A stretch of 64,000 bases of DNA from DATNPX01 sp036702975 (GCA_036702975.1 DATNPX010000016.1:1-64000), one strand, 5' to 3'; shown: positions 16,234 through 25,579, counted from the stretch's first letter. Program-made: numbers and translations. The notes: generated by a model not told the origin, from the letters alone.

Positions 16234-17790
16234 ATGTTTGGTGTCGAGCCCATTATTTTAATCCTGGGCGTGGTGGCATTTATCGGCCTCTTCGTCGTAG
16301 GAAGCATGGTTGCCAACATGTACCAGAAATGCAGTCCAAACCAAGCGATGATTATTTCAGGTATGTGGGCAGGGCAGGCCGATCGTAATTTCAAAATTGT
16401 GGTAGGCGGCGGCGCGGTGGTTTTACCGATGGTGCAGCAGCGGAATTCGCTGAGCCTTGAGGTCATGACCATAGAAGTTCATGCTCAAGCCCCGATGATC
16501 ACAAAAAATGGCGTCCCGATTTTCGTAGAAGGTGTAGCGCAAGTAAAAGTTCGCGGTGACGATGTTTCAATCGCTACTGCCGCAGAACAATTCCTTGGTA
16601 AAACAGACCAAGAGATCTCGATGATCGCTCACGAGAGCCTTGTTGGTCACTTGCGAGCCATTTTAGGTACGATGACCGTCGAAGAGTTGATCCAAAGTTT
16701 CGACTCCTTCGCCCAGAGAGTACAAGAAGTGTCCCTCGGAGACCTCGCCAAAATGGGTCTTACCGTTGTCTCGTTCACTATCAAAGAGATCAAAGACAGC
16801 GTAGGATATCTCGAAGCACTTGGTCGCCAACAGACAGCCGAAGCCAAACGTAATGCCGATATTGGTGTTGCCCACGCCTCTAAAGAAACTGCTATTGCAC
16901 AGGCTCAAGCTCAAAGAGACTCCCAAATTGCACAAGCACAAGCCGCTGAAGAAGGCGCAAAAGCGAAGTTGCTAGCCGACACACGCGTAGCTGAAGCCTC
17001 GAAAAACTTCCAGGTGAACCAAGCTGCGTTCCAAGCTGACGTTGCCAGCAAGAAAGCCGCCAGCGACATGATGTATGCCATCGTGGAAGCGCAAACCAAA
17101 CAAAAACTTGTTGAGGAAACACAGAAGATCAAAATCATCGAAGCGCAAAAGGAAGTCGAATTGCAACAGATCGAAGTGCAAAAGAGACAAGTGCAGCTGG
17201 AAACAGAAGTGCAAAAGCCCGCTGAAGCCGAGCAATATCGCATTCGCTTGATGGCTCAGGCCGAACAAGAGAAGCGCAAATTGATGGCTGAAGCTGACGC
17301 ACTGACAGCAAAGTTGCAAGCGCAAGGTGCAGCTGATGCCACCAGATTGAACGCGATGGCTAGCGCTGAAGCAGCAAAAGCGATCGGTTTAGCGAACGCT
17401 GAAGCAGCAAGAGCACAAGGTCTGGCCGATGCAACAATTGTTGCAGCCAAAGGTCAGGCAGAAGCCGAAGCCATGTCGAAGAAAGCGGAAGCTTTCAAAC
17501 AGTACAACGACGCAGCCATGACAAGCATGATCGTCGAGAAACTGCCAGACATGATCAAGGAAGCAGCCAGCCCGCTCTCCAAGATCGGTTCGATGACAGT
17601 ATTGTCGACAGGTGGCGATTCCGCCTCAGGTTCAGGAGCCAGCCGAGTAACAAGCGATGTGTTGAACGTTGCAGCTCAGAGCATGGCGATGATCAAAGGC
17701 TTGACTGGAATCGACGTAGCAGAAGCCCTGAAGAAGGACCGCAAGGTGCTTACCGATGGAGCCCCCGCGAAAAGAGACGGAATCAACTAG
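16234..17790 (+). CDS. Flotillin family protein (YqiK/FloT-like)
   Basis: This 518-residue protein has one N-terminal membrane helix (IILILGVVAFIGLFVVGSMV). An SPFH/PHB domain follows (NQAMIISGMWAG to LGDLAKMGLTVVSFTIKEI, about residues 30-190), then a long Ala/Glu/Gln coiled coil with repeated EAQK, AQA and AEA motifs typical of flotillins, and a C-terminal assembly region. Flotillins oligomerise at ordered membrane domains and scaffold other membrane proteins. AGGAGG precedes the ATG. The NfeD-like genes upstream match the usual NfeD-flotillin (YqiJ-YqiK) pairing. A bidirectional hairpin terminates it. Confidence 0.92.
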   Translation: MFGVEPIILILGVVAFIGLFVVGSMVANMYQKCSPNQAMIISGMWAGQADRNFKIVVGGGAVVLPMVQQRNSLSLEVMTIEVHAQAPMITKNGVPIFVEGVAQVKVRGDDVSIATAAEQFLGKTDQEISMIAHESLVGHLRAILGTMTVEELIQSFDSFAQRVQEVSLGDLAKMGLTVVSFTIKEIKDSVGYLEALGRQQTAEAKRNADIGVAHASKETAIAQAQAQRDSQIAQAQAAEEGAKAKLLADTRVAEASKNFQVNQAAFQADVASKKAASDMMYAIVEAQTKQKLVEETQKIKIIEAQKEVELQQIEVQKRQVQLETEVQKPAEAEQYRIRLMAQAEQEKRKLMAEADALTAKLQAQGAADATRLNAMASAEAAKAIGLANAEAARAQGLADATIVAAKGQAEAEAMSKKAEAFKQYNDAAMTSMIVEKLPDMIKEAASPLSKIGSMTVLSTGGDSASGSGASRVTSDVLNVAAQSMAMIKGLTGIDVAEALKKDRKVLTDGAPAKRDGIN

Positions 17791-17891
17791 CGAGATGCAC
17801 TTTTGTCGATCGCTCAGCTTGTAACTAAATTCAAAACAGAACATAAGCGGACGAACTAACGAACAAAAACAGTCGCATACGAGAACAAACA

Positions 17892-17930
17892 AGAGCCGGC
17901 AACAGGAAAGTGTAGGCCGGCTCTAACTTT
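17892..17930. terminator. Bidirectional hairpin between convergent flotillin and VWA genes
   Basis: AGAGCCGGC (17892-17900) pairs with GCCGGCTCT (17916-17924), 9 bp with a 15-nt loop. A short T-rich stretch follows on the plus strand (AACTTTATC) and another on the minus strand (TGTTTGTTCTC), so it can serve both convergent genes. Confidence 0.6.
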
Positions 17931-17939
17931 ATCGGTGAG

Positions 17940-19157
17940 CTATTTGACGTTATTAGTCACAGCTTGAATCAATGCATTCGTCAATCCTTCGGATTTGAGC
18001 TTATCGAAAGTGACCGAATCGACTATGTCATATTTGGCGCCCTTACTTATCAATCCCGTATCGAGACGCCGACAAAAATCCTTTCCATCATAGGTGTCTC
18101 CGATTTGCAAGAAGGTGACAAGTACTTCGTTTGGTTCGCGCATGCGTTTCGTGTAATCAATAATCTCTTTGTCTATCACAGTAGTATCGTGCGGAACATT
18201 GGGTAATCCGTCATGAATGACCACTATGAGAGTTCGCTTGTTTCCGCTATGCCAGATGGCATAAGCGGCATCCAGCCTCTGTACAAGTGGATCCACCAAG
18301 TCGGTGTTCCCTTCCGGCTTTATGCTTCCATAGATTCGCTCGACTTCCTCTAAAGCGCAATTTTCGCGCGTATCAAAACTGGTATTAAAAGTGGTGATAG
18401 TCACACGATTTTGATACGGGCTCAACTTTTTCACCAGATCCCTTACCTGATTGTGACACCACTCGAATTTAGACATTCCATCTGTTCCATCTACCCACTG
18501 CATCGAACCGGTTCGGTCAATGATCAACTCGACGTTGTATTCTGCCAGGCGTTCGATTCCAGCTGTAGTCGGTACTTTGTTTGGCACATCGACAATTGGA
18601 CGTTTCTGCATACCGACATCTGTGAGAGGAATAGCAGGTGCGTTTATGTCGACAACATTAGTCTTGGTCGAGTCGCTATTGGCATTCATTCTCTTGAGGG
18701 GCGCTCCTGTATCGCTGGCCTTTCCATGCAAAAGGCTTCGATGAACACCATTTCGCAAATCGTAACTACCGCTTAGAGCGAACTCGGGCTGCAAAGGAAG
18801 CTGGACTTGATATTTACGACCATCGCGCAGAAAGTCAATCTTCAAAAGGGTGTCCGCCGCTGTGATACCAAGTATATTGTCATTGGCCTGCATTCCTTGA
18901 TAATAAGCGGGACTACCAAGTTTGACGGCATATACATTCAATCGCGGCTTCGGTCCGTCTTGCAACATAAGCTGCAAACCATTAGAAGAGAGCGCATCCG
19001 CCAATTGGTCTTTTGACACCGCACCATCGAGCCGTTTCGGCGGCGCAGCATTTGAGTTAGAGGCAGAAATCGCAGGAAGACGACCGGTGAGAACCAGATT
19101 TACAGTTGCAAAGAGCAAAGCCAAAGCATGCCTGTAGCTACCATACGAAGTTTGCAT
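17940..19157 (-). CDS. Exported protein with PDZ-like region and VWA domain
   Basis: A signal peptide (ALALLFATVNLVLTGRLPAI) is followed by a PDZ-like ligand-binding region (LQLMLQDGPKPRLNVYAVKL to LLKIDFLRDGRKYQVQLP, about residues 55-125), a low-complexity linker, and a von Willebrand factor A domain from YNVELIIDRTGSMQWVDG. The metal-ion site reads DRTGS, a variant of DxSxS with Thr in the middle, and a later Asp is in VIHDGLPN. VWA domains mediate metal-dependent protein contacts. The gene starts 8 nt after the stop of the TPR gene, so the two form a minus-strand operon. Confidence 0.8.
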   Translation of the reverse strand: MQTSYGSYRHALALLFATVNLVLTGRLPAISASNSNAAPPKRLDGAVSKDQLADALSSNGLQLMLQDGPKPRLNVYAVKLGSPAYYQGMQANDNILGITAADTLLKIDFLRDGRKYQVQLPLQPEFALSGSYDLRNGVHRSLLHGKASDTGAPLKRMNANSDSTKTNVVDINAPAIPLTDVGMQKRPIVDVPNKVPTTAGIERLAEYNVELIIDRTGSMQWVDGTDGMSKFEWCHNQVRDLVKKLSPYQNRVTITTFNTSFDTRENCALEEVERIYGSIKPEGNTDLVDPLVQRLDAAYAIWHSGNKRTLIVVIHDGLPNVPHDTTVIDKEIIDYTKRMREPNEVLVTFLQIGDTYDGKDFCRRLDTGLISKGAKYDIVDSVTFDKLKSEGLTNALIQAVTNNVK

Positions 19158-19165
19158 CGTTCAAC

Positions 19166-20098
19166 TCACAGAACAGAGAGCGCTTTTGCTGGAGGAGCCT
19201 GGAGTGGAATGGCTCCGTTTGAAGGCTGCGACAAAGTCTGGTAGCTGCGGGTGTAGATATTGGTGCCTAATGGAACCAATTTCACACTCTTGCTCTTGGA
19301 GTTGTACGCCTCGCTAGCCGACAATGCACTCTCACGCAAGGCATCTTCTTTCGCTCTATAGTAAGCACGAACCTCGTCGCACCTTTTCGTTGTGTCGTCT
19401 TCGATAAGCTTTCGTTTTCGTTTGTATTCTCTTATAATTGAACGGTAACCTTCGTTGTTCTCGTGTTGATCAGCACGAATACGATAGTTCGCATCATTGA
19501 GACTAAGCTGTTCCCCTGTATCTTTTTTCAGTTCAGCGATCGCCTTGTTCTGCTGTTCTAGTAAGATTTTGACTCTCTGATCGCACTCCAGCGAGAACTC
19601 GTGATTGGACAAGTCAGCGACCTGAGTCGGAGAAATTACAGAACCGAGCTCTTTCGTTTTTCGCTCTGTCTCTTTGGTGACAAGCCTTGTTTGCTCTTTA
19701 TCGCTAGTTTGAGCTGAGTCTACAGCTGACGTCTGTGCTAACGGCGCAGCCTCATCTGTTGAGGATTGAGTAAGTCGATTGAGGACAGACTTACTGTATT
19801 TGCCTGCACTGCTCGTAGGGGCAAGTGTGTAGGCAGCAGCATATTGTTTTATTGCTTGCAACTTGTCGCCATCACGCAGATAGACATTGCCGAGCAAGTA
19901 GTGTGCGGCTGCGTTGGATGGATGAAGCGCCAGCTCCTGCAAGACTGTCTCTCTTGCCAAGTCTAACTCTCCAACGGCATAAAGACGTTCGGCATCTGCC
20001 AACAAGTCTGCAGCACAATATGCCGGTTGAGAAAAGCTCGTCGCCAATATCAGAGCTAGGACCCGGCCTGACACCATAGCTGCAGAAACTTTGCGCAT
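19166..20098 (-). CDS. Exported TPR protein with charged coiled-coil region
   Basis: The start at ATG 20098 has TGAGG 6 nt upstream and leads directly into a signal peptide (AAMVSGRVLALILATSFSQP); the frame is open further upstream to 20167 without such a site. After cleavage near YCAAD there are two TPR units (LADAERLYAVGELDLARETV and AAHYLLGNVYLRDGDKLQAI). A Ser/Thr-rich linker and a charged helical region (IIREYKRKRKLIEDDTTKRC) follow. It probably works in the periplasm as a scaffold for the VWA protein encoded immediately downstream. Confidence 0.75.
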   Translation of the reverse strand: MRKVSAAMVSGRVLALILATSFSQPAYCAADLLADAERLYAVGELDLARETVLQELALHPSNAAAHYLLGNVYLRDGDKLQAIKQYAAAYTLAPTSSAGKYSKSVLNRLTQSSTDEAAPLAQTSAVDSAQTSDKEQTRLVTKETERKTKELGSVISPTQVADLSNHEFSLECDQRVKILLEQQNKAIAELKKDTGEQLSLNDANYRIRADQHENNEGYRSIIREYKRKRKLIEDDTTKRCDEVRAYYRAKEDALRESALSASEAYNSKSKSVKLVPLGTNIYTRSYQTLSQPSNGAIPLQAPPAKALSVL

Positions 20099-20235
20099 CT
20101 GAAACCTCACGACATCAAAGACTCCACTAATATGCCACACAAGAGTGGAGAAACTGTGAATAGTCAAGATTCCAGCAGCTATATAATGTCCGAACTGAAC
20201 CGTGGACTTCTACTACTATTAGTTGCTGCGAAGAA

Positions 20236-20802
20236 ATGCATACGACAAGCTTGAGACTGATCATCACTGGCGCAAGCGGCGTAGGAAAGACAACGCTTGC
20301 AGAAAAATTAGCGCCTAAACTCAAACTGGAGATCATTCCAGAACTGGGGCGAGCCATATGCGAAGAGATGGGATACCAATACATAGGCGAAATCCCCGAC
20401 CAGGAAGGTTTCAAACGACGCGTGCTGGATGCGCAAGTCAAGGCAGAAACTTCGCTGCACTCGCAAGGATTCATTGCAGACCGCTCAACCATTGATTGTT
20501 GGGTCCTATGGCAACGTTGGAACATTTGCGAAGCGATGTCTTACACGACGGAAGCCTATTATCAAAAATCGGCAGCACAAACCAAAATCTATTCGAAGAT
20601 AATTTACGTACCACCTAAATTCGATCCACCCGAAGACGGATTTAGGTGGACGGACAAAGACTACCAAAAGCAAATCGATAGGCTTATCCGAATGACCCTC
20701 TACGAGTGGCAGCTGCTGGACAAGACTCTATTTTTGCAGTCGGTTGATCTCGACGAACGTGTAGATGAAGCAATGAACTGGCTGAACGCAGGAAACCTAT
20801 AA
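20236..20802 (+). CDS. P-loop NTPase (AAA_28/NadR-kinase-like)
   Basis: This 188-residue protein has a Walker A motif GASGVGKTT at residues 12-20. IIPELGRAICEEMGY and ADRSTIDCW follow, matching the nucleoside/NadR-type small kinase and AAA_28 group. The family phosphorylates small molecules or hydrolyses ATP; the substrate is not evident. No membrane segment. The stop TAA is one base before the ATG of the BtuF-like gene, so the two are cotranscribed. Confidence 0.75.
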   Translation: MHTTSLRLIITGASGVGKTTLAEKLAPKLKLEIIPELGRAICEEMGYQYIGEIPDQEGFKRRVLDAQVKAETSLHSQGFIADRSTIDCWVLWQRWNICEAMSYTTEAYYQKSAAQTKIYSKIIYVPPKFDPPEDGFRWTDKDYQKQIDRLIRMTLYEWQLLDKTLFLQSVDLDERVDEAMNWLNAGNL

Positions 20803-20803
20803 A

Positions 20804-21733
20804 ATGCTCGACTCTCAAACTGTTCGCGTATCATCCGCGATTGCTCTAACGCTTTTTTGGAATACCAATCTATCGAGTGCTGCAGCGCCCCCGCAGAAAA
20901 CAAATGCGCCGATTCGATTGGTGAGTTTTGCACCCTCATGCAGTGAGTTGGTTGAGTCATTAAAAGCTGGTAACTGCTTGGTTGGAGTTTGCAAATTCTG
21001 CGACATTCCGCCTGGCGATAATGTACAGCGAGTCGGTGATTTTACGACTGCAAACATGGAGAAACTAACTCAACTAAAACCTGATGCGATTCTCACGGTT
21101 AAAGGGCAAGAAGCTCTAATTCATAGCCTTAGTAAAAACGGATTCAAAGTCATTACGTTCTCAAATAGCAAGATGTCGGATATTAGTCACAACCTGGTCG
21201 AGATCGGCAAGTTGACCAAACATCTCGACTCAGCCCAGGAACAGGTTAGGAACTTTGAAAACAGTGTATCCGAATTAAAAAAGCTGTGCAACGGCGCCAA
21301 TAAGCCTGCAGTCTTCCTCTGCGTCTGGCCGCAACCGCTATTAACCGTCGGCAATACCAGTTTTCTCAACGAAGCGATTACCATATGCGGTGGCAGAAAT
21401 ATCGGAGCATCGCTAAATGAACCATATCCCCATTTTTCACAAGAGCGCTTGGTCATCGAAAATCCCGAAGTTGTAATCATGCCGGCCGAAGCCCAAACTG
21501 CTGAATATTTAAAGCGGGCGCCATGGAGTCAACTCCGCGCCTCAAAGACTCAACGAGTCTATTTTTTGGACAAGGGTATGAGTGACAAATTGAACCGGCC
21601 AAGCACCGAAGTAATCGACGGTCTCTACTGGCTAGCAGTAAAGTTTCATCCGGAGTTGGAAGGCGAACTAAACTCATGGCGAAAAAAAACACACGCAAAC
21701 TTGAAAAACGAGATGACAAACCAACACTTTTAG
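20804..21733 (+). CDS. BtuF-like periplasmic binding protein (helical-backbone metal receptor)
   Basis: A signal-like N-terminus ending near SSAAAPPQ precedes a cobalamin/Fe-siderophore-type binding fold: IRLVSFAPSCSELVESLKAG, GDFTTANMEKLTQLKPDAIL, and the segment ICGGRNIGASLNEPYPHFSQ to ERLVIENPEVVIMPAEA. This matches BtuF-type proteins, which deliver corrinoids or chelated iron to an ABC permease. No permease or ATPase of that family is in the window. The only neighbour in the unit is the P-loop NTPase upstream, an unusual pairing. Confidence 0.8.
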   Translation: MLDSQTVRVSSAIALTLFWNTNLSSAAAPPQKTNAPIRLVSFAPSCSELVESLKAGNCLVGVCKFCDIPPGDNVQRVGDFTTANMEKLTQLKPDAILTVKGQEALIHSLSKNGFKVITFSNSKMSDISHNLVEIGKLTKHLDSAQEQVRNFENSVSELKKLCNGANKPAVFLCVWPQPLLTVGNTSFLNEAITICGGRNIGASLNEPYPHFSQERLVIENPEVVIMPAEAQTAEYLKRAPWSQLRASKTQRVYFLDKGMSDKLNRPSTEVIDGLYWLAVKFHPELEGELNSWRKKTHANLKNEMTNQHF

Positions 21734-21791
21734 AACTGTTGGTCAATCCTTTGGTGTAAAGATTAACCGCGTTAGATTCGCTATGTAGTTT

Positions 21792-22865
21792 GTGTTGGCA
21801 TTCATGCTCTGGACTATGTGGCGAAAGAGTAGAGTGAGAAATATCGCTGAACATCTCACATTGGGATTCTTAATCGCTTTCGGGCTACCAGCACCAGTCT
21901 TGGGCGTGAGAACCGCCACTGTATCTAATTCCGGCGACATTTCAAAAAATAGCATCCATGTAATTGCAAGCAGACGCTCAAGAAACAAGTCTGGTACTTA
22001 TTTCAGCAGCCAGCCGTATCAAATACTGTATGCAAAAGCCGAAGAAGACCACTATCGTCGTTGGAGGCGGCGTGATGTCATTCTGTCGATTGATGCAGAT
22101 TCTGACCAGTTTTATAACGAACTCTCAAGCGAATTGCACAGACAGAAAAAGTCGAAATTTCTGGTCTTTGTACATGGTTACAACAGTAACGTGAAAACCA
22201 CATACCGGACAGCCAGCAGACTGGCTAAAGCAATGGACATGCCGGTCGTCGTTTTCGCATGGCACTCAAAACGGAACCCGCTTGCCTACACGCCAGATGA
22301 ATGTACGGCAGAGTGGAGTTCGTGGCAGCTCGCAAGAGTCCTCACCGACATGGCTAAACGCTATGACAGCGCCAATATAACTTTAGTTGGGCACAGCATG
22401 GGTTGCCGCATGATCTGCTGGGCCCTTGCTCAATCAAACCTCGAATGCCAAGCCAAGTTCAATCGCGTACTCTTATGTTCTCCCGACATTGATTCACTAA
22501 TCTTCGAGGAGAACATGCCACTTCTGGCCGCCCGCTCGCAGCAAACAACTGTGTTCGCATCGACAAAGGACGCACGATTGAGGCTTTCAAAACTTGTGCA
22601 CGGAAATGGACGAATGGGTCTATTACCCAAGCGCTCCAGGAGAAGCGTGCAGCAAACTCCGCTCCTAGCACATAACGATCGTACCGCTTCTAATACCACT
22701 TCGTCTCAAGTACTACGGAGGAAACGCGAGCCAGTAAGGACCTATGAGCTCACCAGTGCTATAAAAATTGTCGACTATACCAGCGAGGATCGCTCCTTGT
22801 TTGGACACGCGGTCCCCTATGCACTGCTTCAAGCGCCAGATGAGGTCAAAAACATCTCAACTTGA
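21792..22865 (+). CDS. Exported alpha/beta hydrolase (DUF900-like)
   Basis: The protein has a signal-anchor (HLTLGFLIAFGLPAPVLG) and an alpha/beta-hydrolase core: KFLVFVHGYNSNVKTTYRTA carries the oxyanion region, GHSMG holds the nucleophile Ser202, and LLCSPDIDS contributes an acidic residue. The FVHGYN plus GHSMG pattern is typical of DUF900. A basic, Ser/Arg-rich tail of about 90 residues follows. The start is uncertain (TTG 21792, or ATG 21804 or 21816) because no ribosome binding site is clear. Substrate unknown. Confidence 0.75.
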   Translation: MLAFMLWTMWRKSRVRNIAEHLTLGFLIAFGLPAPVLGVRTATVSNSGDISKNSIHVIASRRSRNKSGTYFSSQPYQILYAKAEEDHYRRWRRRDVILSIDADSDQFYNELSSELHRQKKSKFLVFVHGYNSNVKTTYRTASRLAKAMDMPVVVFAWHSKRNPLAYTPDECTAEWSSWQLARVLTDMAKRYDSANITLVGHSMGCRMICWALAQSNLECQAKFNRVLLCSPDIDSLIFEENMPLLAARSQQTTVFASTKDARLRLSKLVHGNGRMGLLPKRSRRSVQQTPLLAHNDRTASNTTSSQVLRRKREPVRTYELTSAIKIVDYTSEDRSLFGHAVPYALLQAPDEVKNIST

Positions 22866-23217
22866 AAATCTGAGACGGCACTCACCTGAGACCGGCGGTC
22901 CATAGATGTAGAGCACCCTTGGAAACTCTTCATAATTGATGTTTTATGGAGCGCGCTATCGGCGAATTACGAGAAAACTAGGGCATCTTAAAGGTCGGAA
23001 GCAAATATAAATTCTTTACGCTGGTTCATGGAGAGCCGCAAGGGATGCGCGGGCTAGCTATAATTGGCAGCACGGTAAGAAACCGGGGCTGAGGCAGAGG
23101 CGCGCCTCATTTGCCCAATTTGACTCAGCGCATCTGAGAATTACACGTGGTCGCGACGCACACAGACAGAACTCGTTCAGAAAGCGACGTTTTGCCCATG
23201 ACGGAAACCCAGGCAGC
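22866..23217. other. Intergenic region upstream of hemA
   Basis: No gene is supported here. A consensus -10 (TATAAT, 23059-23064) lies about 155 nt before the hemA start without a good -35. Downstream of it is a 12-bp palindrome GAGGCGCGCCTC (23097-23108). The leader is long enough for regulation, but I see no known riboswitch. Confidence 0.4.
23059..23064 (+). promoter_or_regulatory. Possible -10 element for the hem operon
   Basis: TATAAT is a perfect -10 hexamer. The region 17 nt upstream does not resemble TTGACA, so an activator or a different sigma factor may be involved, or the match is by chance. Confidence 0.3.
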
Positions 23218-24579
23218 ATGAATCACCTTGTAGTTTGCGGGCTCAACTACCACAACACTCCGATAGCCATTCGAGAGCGTTTCACGATTCCGCAATCTTG
23301 CTTGGGACATGCACTGACAGCTCTCACCCGTCTCCCGCACGTCAAAGAAGCAGCTCTAGTCTCAACATGTAACCGTACAGAGGTCTATGCTACCGTCGAT
23401 AACGTGCAGGCCGCGTGTCAGGAGATTGCGGCATTCTTCGCATCTACGCAAGGTATTGTTGACCACGAAATCCTACGTCCGAACTTCCGCCTGCTTCGCG
23501 AAGATGTAGCATTGCATCTTTTCCGTCTAGCAGCCGGTCTCGACAGCATGATTCTCGGTGAGAACCAGATCATGTCTCAGTTGAAAGCAGCACACCAGAT
23601 AGCACTTTCGAGCGGCGCCGCTGGACCAGTTTTAGACTACCTTTTCAAGGCCGCTTTGAACTGCGGCAAACGTGTCAGAACCGAAACGAATATGGGACGT
23701 CGTGCAGTCTCCGTCAGCTCAGCCGCGATCGAACTTGGACGCAACATTTTCGGCACACTCAAAGCCAGATCCGCTGTCGTTATCGGCGCCGGACGAATGG
23801 GTCAGATTTGCGCGAAGATTCTGCTGAATGAGCAAGACAGTGGTCCTGTCATTCTCCTAAACCGCACTCATGAACGCCTTGCCGCCTTCACTGAGAACAA
23901 GCTTAGTAACGCACATAAGCTGCAGACAGCATTTGTCTTCAACGATCGTTATAAATTAGCGGCAGCTGCCGATCTAATCGTTGTATCGACTGGCGCTCCT
24001 TCATTCGTTCTCAACAAGGAAGAGTTCGCAAAAGCAAGAGCAGGACACGAACATCACAACATCTGCATCGTTGACATCTCAGTTCCACGAAACGTCGATC
24101 CCGAGATTGGCTCGCTGCCAGGAGTGAAGCTCCTTCATTCAGACGATTTGGCAGAAGTTGTACAAACGAACCTTGCTGAACGCGAAGCGCTAGTTGCAGA
24201 TTCCGAGAAGATCGTGTTCGAGACTCTAGACGAATTCCATGCCTGGCAACGTTCACTACTTGTCGTACCAACCATTGCTGGTTTGCGCGAGAAGATCGAG
24301 TCGATTCGTCTCGAACAAATGGCAAAGAGCAAAACAAAGAACGCTTGCAGCGTTGGAAATAATCAAGACAAGCAACAAGTCGAAGAGATAAGCAGAGCGA
24401 TAGTCAACCAAATCCTGCACCATCCGACAACACAGTTGAAAGCAACACGAGACTACGAGATTTTGCGCCAACAAGCTGAGGCGCTGAGAACTTTGTTCAG
24501 CCTCGATCCTTTGGCTGAAAAAACTAAAGCCAGAAATCCGCATGGCAATCCGAACATCGTTTCAACTCTGAGAAACTAA
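23218..24579 (+). CDS. hemA: Glutamyl-tRNA reductase
   Basis: The enzyme reduces glutamyl-tRNA to glutamate-1-semialdehyde with NADPH, the first committed step of C5 tetrapyrrole synthesis. The catalytic cysteine is Cys51 in STCNRTEVYA. The helical substrate part includes HLFRLAAGLDSMILGENQIM. The NADPH site is SAVVIGAGRMGQICAKIL. NIFGTLKARSA and the C-terminal dimerisation helix (QQAEALRTLFSLDPLAEKT) are present, and 453 residues is a usual length. hemC follows after 7 nt and hemD overlaps hemC, giving a three-gene operon. Confidence 0.95.
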   Translation: MNHLVVCGLNYHNTPIAIRERFTIPQSCLGHALTALTRLPHVKEAALVSTCNRTEVYATVDNVQAACQEIAAFFASTQGIVDHEILRPNFRLLREDVALHLFRLAAGLDSMILGENQIMSQLKAAHQIALSSGAAGPVLDYLFKAALNCGKRVRTETNMGRRAVSVSSAAIELGRNIFGTLKARSAVVIGAGRMGQICAKILLNEQDSGPVILLNRTHERLAAFTENKLSNAHKLQTAFVFNDRYKLAAAADLIVVSTGAPSFVLNKEEFAKARAGHEHHNICIVDISVPRNVDPEIGSLPGVKLLHSDDLAEVVQTNLAEREALVADSEKIVFETLDEFHAWQRSLLVVPTIAGLREKIESIRLEQMAKSKTKNACSVGNNQDKQQVEEISRAIVNQILHHPTTQLKATRDYEILRQQAEALRTLFSLDPLAEKTKARNPHGNPNIVSTLRN

Positions 24580-24586
24580 AATCCTC

Positions 24587-25579
24587 ATGCTGGTTATTTC
24601 AGTGTCAAGTCCAACCCAATCAAAAACCAAGAGTGATACCATTCGGATAGGCACGAGGGAAAGTCAGCTAGCTCAATTGCAGACATCAATCGTTGTTGCA
24701 GCGATCAAAGCCAACTATCCCGATGCAAAAATCGACGTCATCTTCGTCACTACTCGCGGTGACAGAACACAAGATCGACCGATTTCAGCACTCGGCACAC
24801 GTGGTGTCTTCGTCAAAGAGCTGGAAGAAGCACTGATGGCGGACGAGGTAGACTTGGTTGTTCACAGCTTAAAGGACCTGCCGACAGATCTTCCTGATGG
24901 ATTATGCCTCGCATCAGTCCTGCAGCGTGCCGATGCACGAGATGTACTTGTTAGCAAGAACAAGACTCGTTTTGTAGATCTTCCTGCTGGAAGTCGCATA
25001 GCCACCTCCAGCCGCCGTCGTGCCGCTCAACTACGAAGCATTCGCCAAGACTTAGAATTCATCGATATTAGAGGCAATGTCCCCACGCGATTAAGGAAGC
25101 ACGACGAAGGTCAATGCGAGGCTATGGTCTTAGCTGCCGCCGGTCTTCATCGCTTAAATCTACAAGACCGTATCACTGAATATTTTGAGTCGAACGTTTC
25201 AACACCAGCTGCAGGTCAGGGCGCTCTGGCGATTGAATGCAGATCAAACGACACGCGAGTCTTGGAGATCGCAGCTTCTATTGAAGACAAAACAGTTCGT
25301 GCAGAGATAACAAGCGAGCGAGCCTTTCTCGACAAGCTGGGTGGTGGCTGCTCTGTTCCGATCGGAGCTCTCGCCACTGCTGATGATGCAGGACAAGTGA
25401 AGCTAATCGGCTGCGTTGCATCGATTGACGGCAAGACCGTGATCAGAGCTGAACTCGAAGGGGCCAGCACTAACGCCGAGAAAATCGGCGTCGACTTGGC
25501 CGATAAATTGCTAGCACTTGGAGCCCGAGACGTTCTCGAGCAGCTGAAGCAAATTCCCGTGACATTATCGCCTCCTTGA
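24587..25579 (+). CDS. hemC: Hydroxymethylbilane synthase (porphobilinogen deaminase)
   Basis: The enzyme joins four porphobilinogens into hydroxymethylbilane on a dipyrromethane cofactor. Recognisable parts are IRIGTRESQLAQLQT at the N-terminus, VDLVVHSLKDLPTDLPDGL with the catalytic Asp region, SRIATSSRRRAAQLRSIRQD, and LGGGCSVPIGALA with the cofactor-binding Cys255. The length of 330 residues includes a polar N-terminal extension of about 18 residues. It lies directly after hemA and its stop overlaps the hemD start (TGATG). Confidence 0.95.
   Translation: MLVISVSSPTQSKTKSDTIRIGTRESQLAQLQTSIVVAAIKANYPDAKIDVIFVTTRGDRTQDRPISALGTRGVFVKELEEALMADEVDLVVHSLKDLPTDLPDGLCLASVLQRADARDVLVSKNKTRFVDLPAGSRIATSSRRRAAQLRSIRQDLEFIDIRGNVPTRLRKHDEGQCEAMVLAAAGLHRLNLQDRITEYFESNVSTPAAGQGALAIECRSNDTRVLEIAASIEDKTVRAEITSERAFLDKLGGGCSVPIGALATADDAGQVKLIGCVASIDGKTVIRAELEGASTNAEKIGVDLADKLLALGARDVLEQLKQIPVTLSPP

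Noticed and set aside
20127..20525. 132-codon minus-strand frame opposite the P-loop NTPase
   Set aside because: The plus strand encodes a clear Walker A NTPase here; the minus frame is a shadow.
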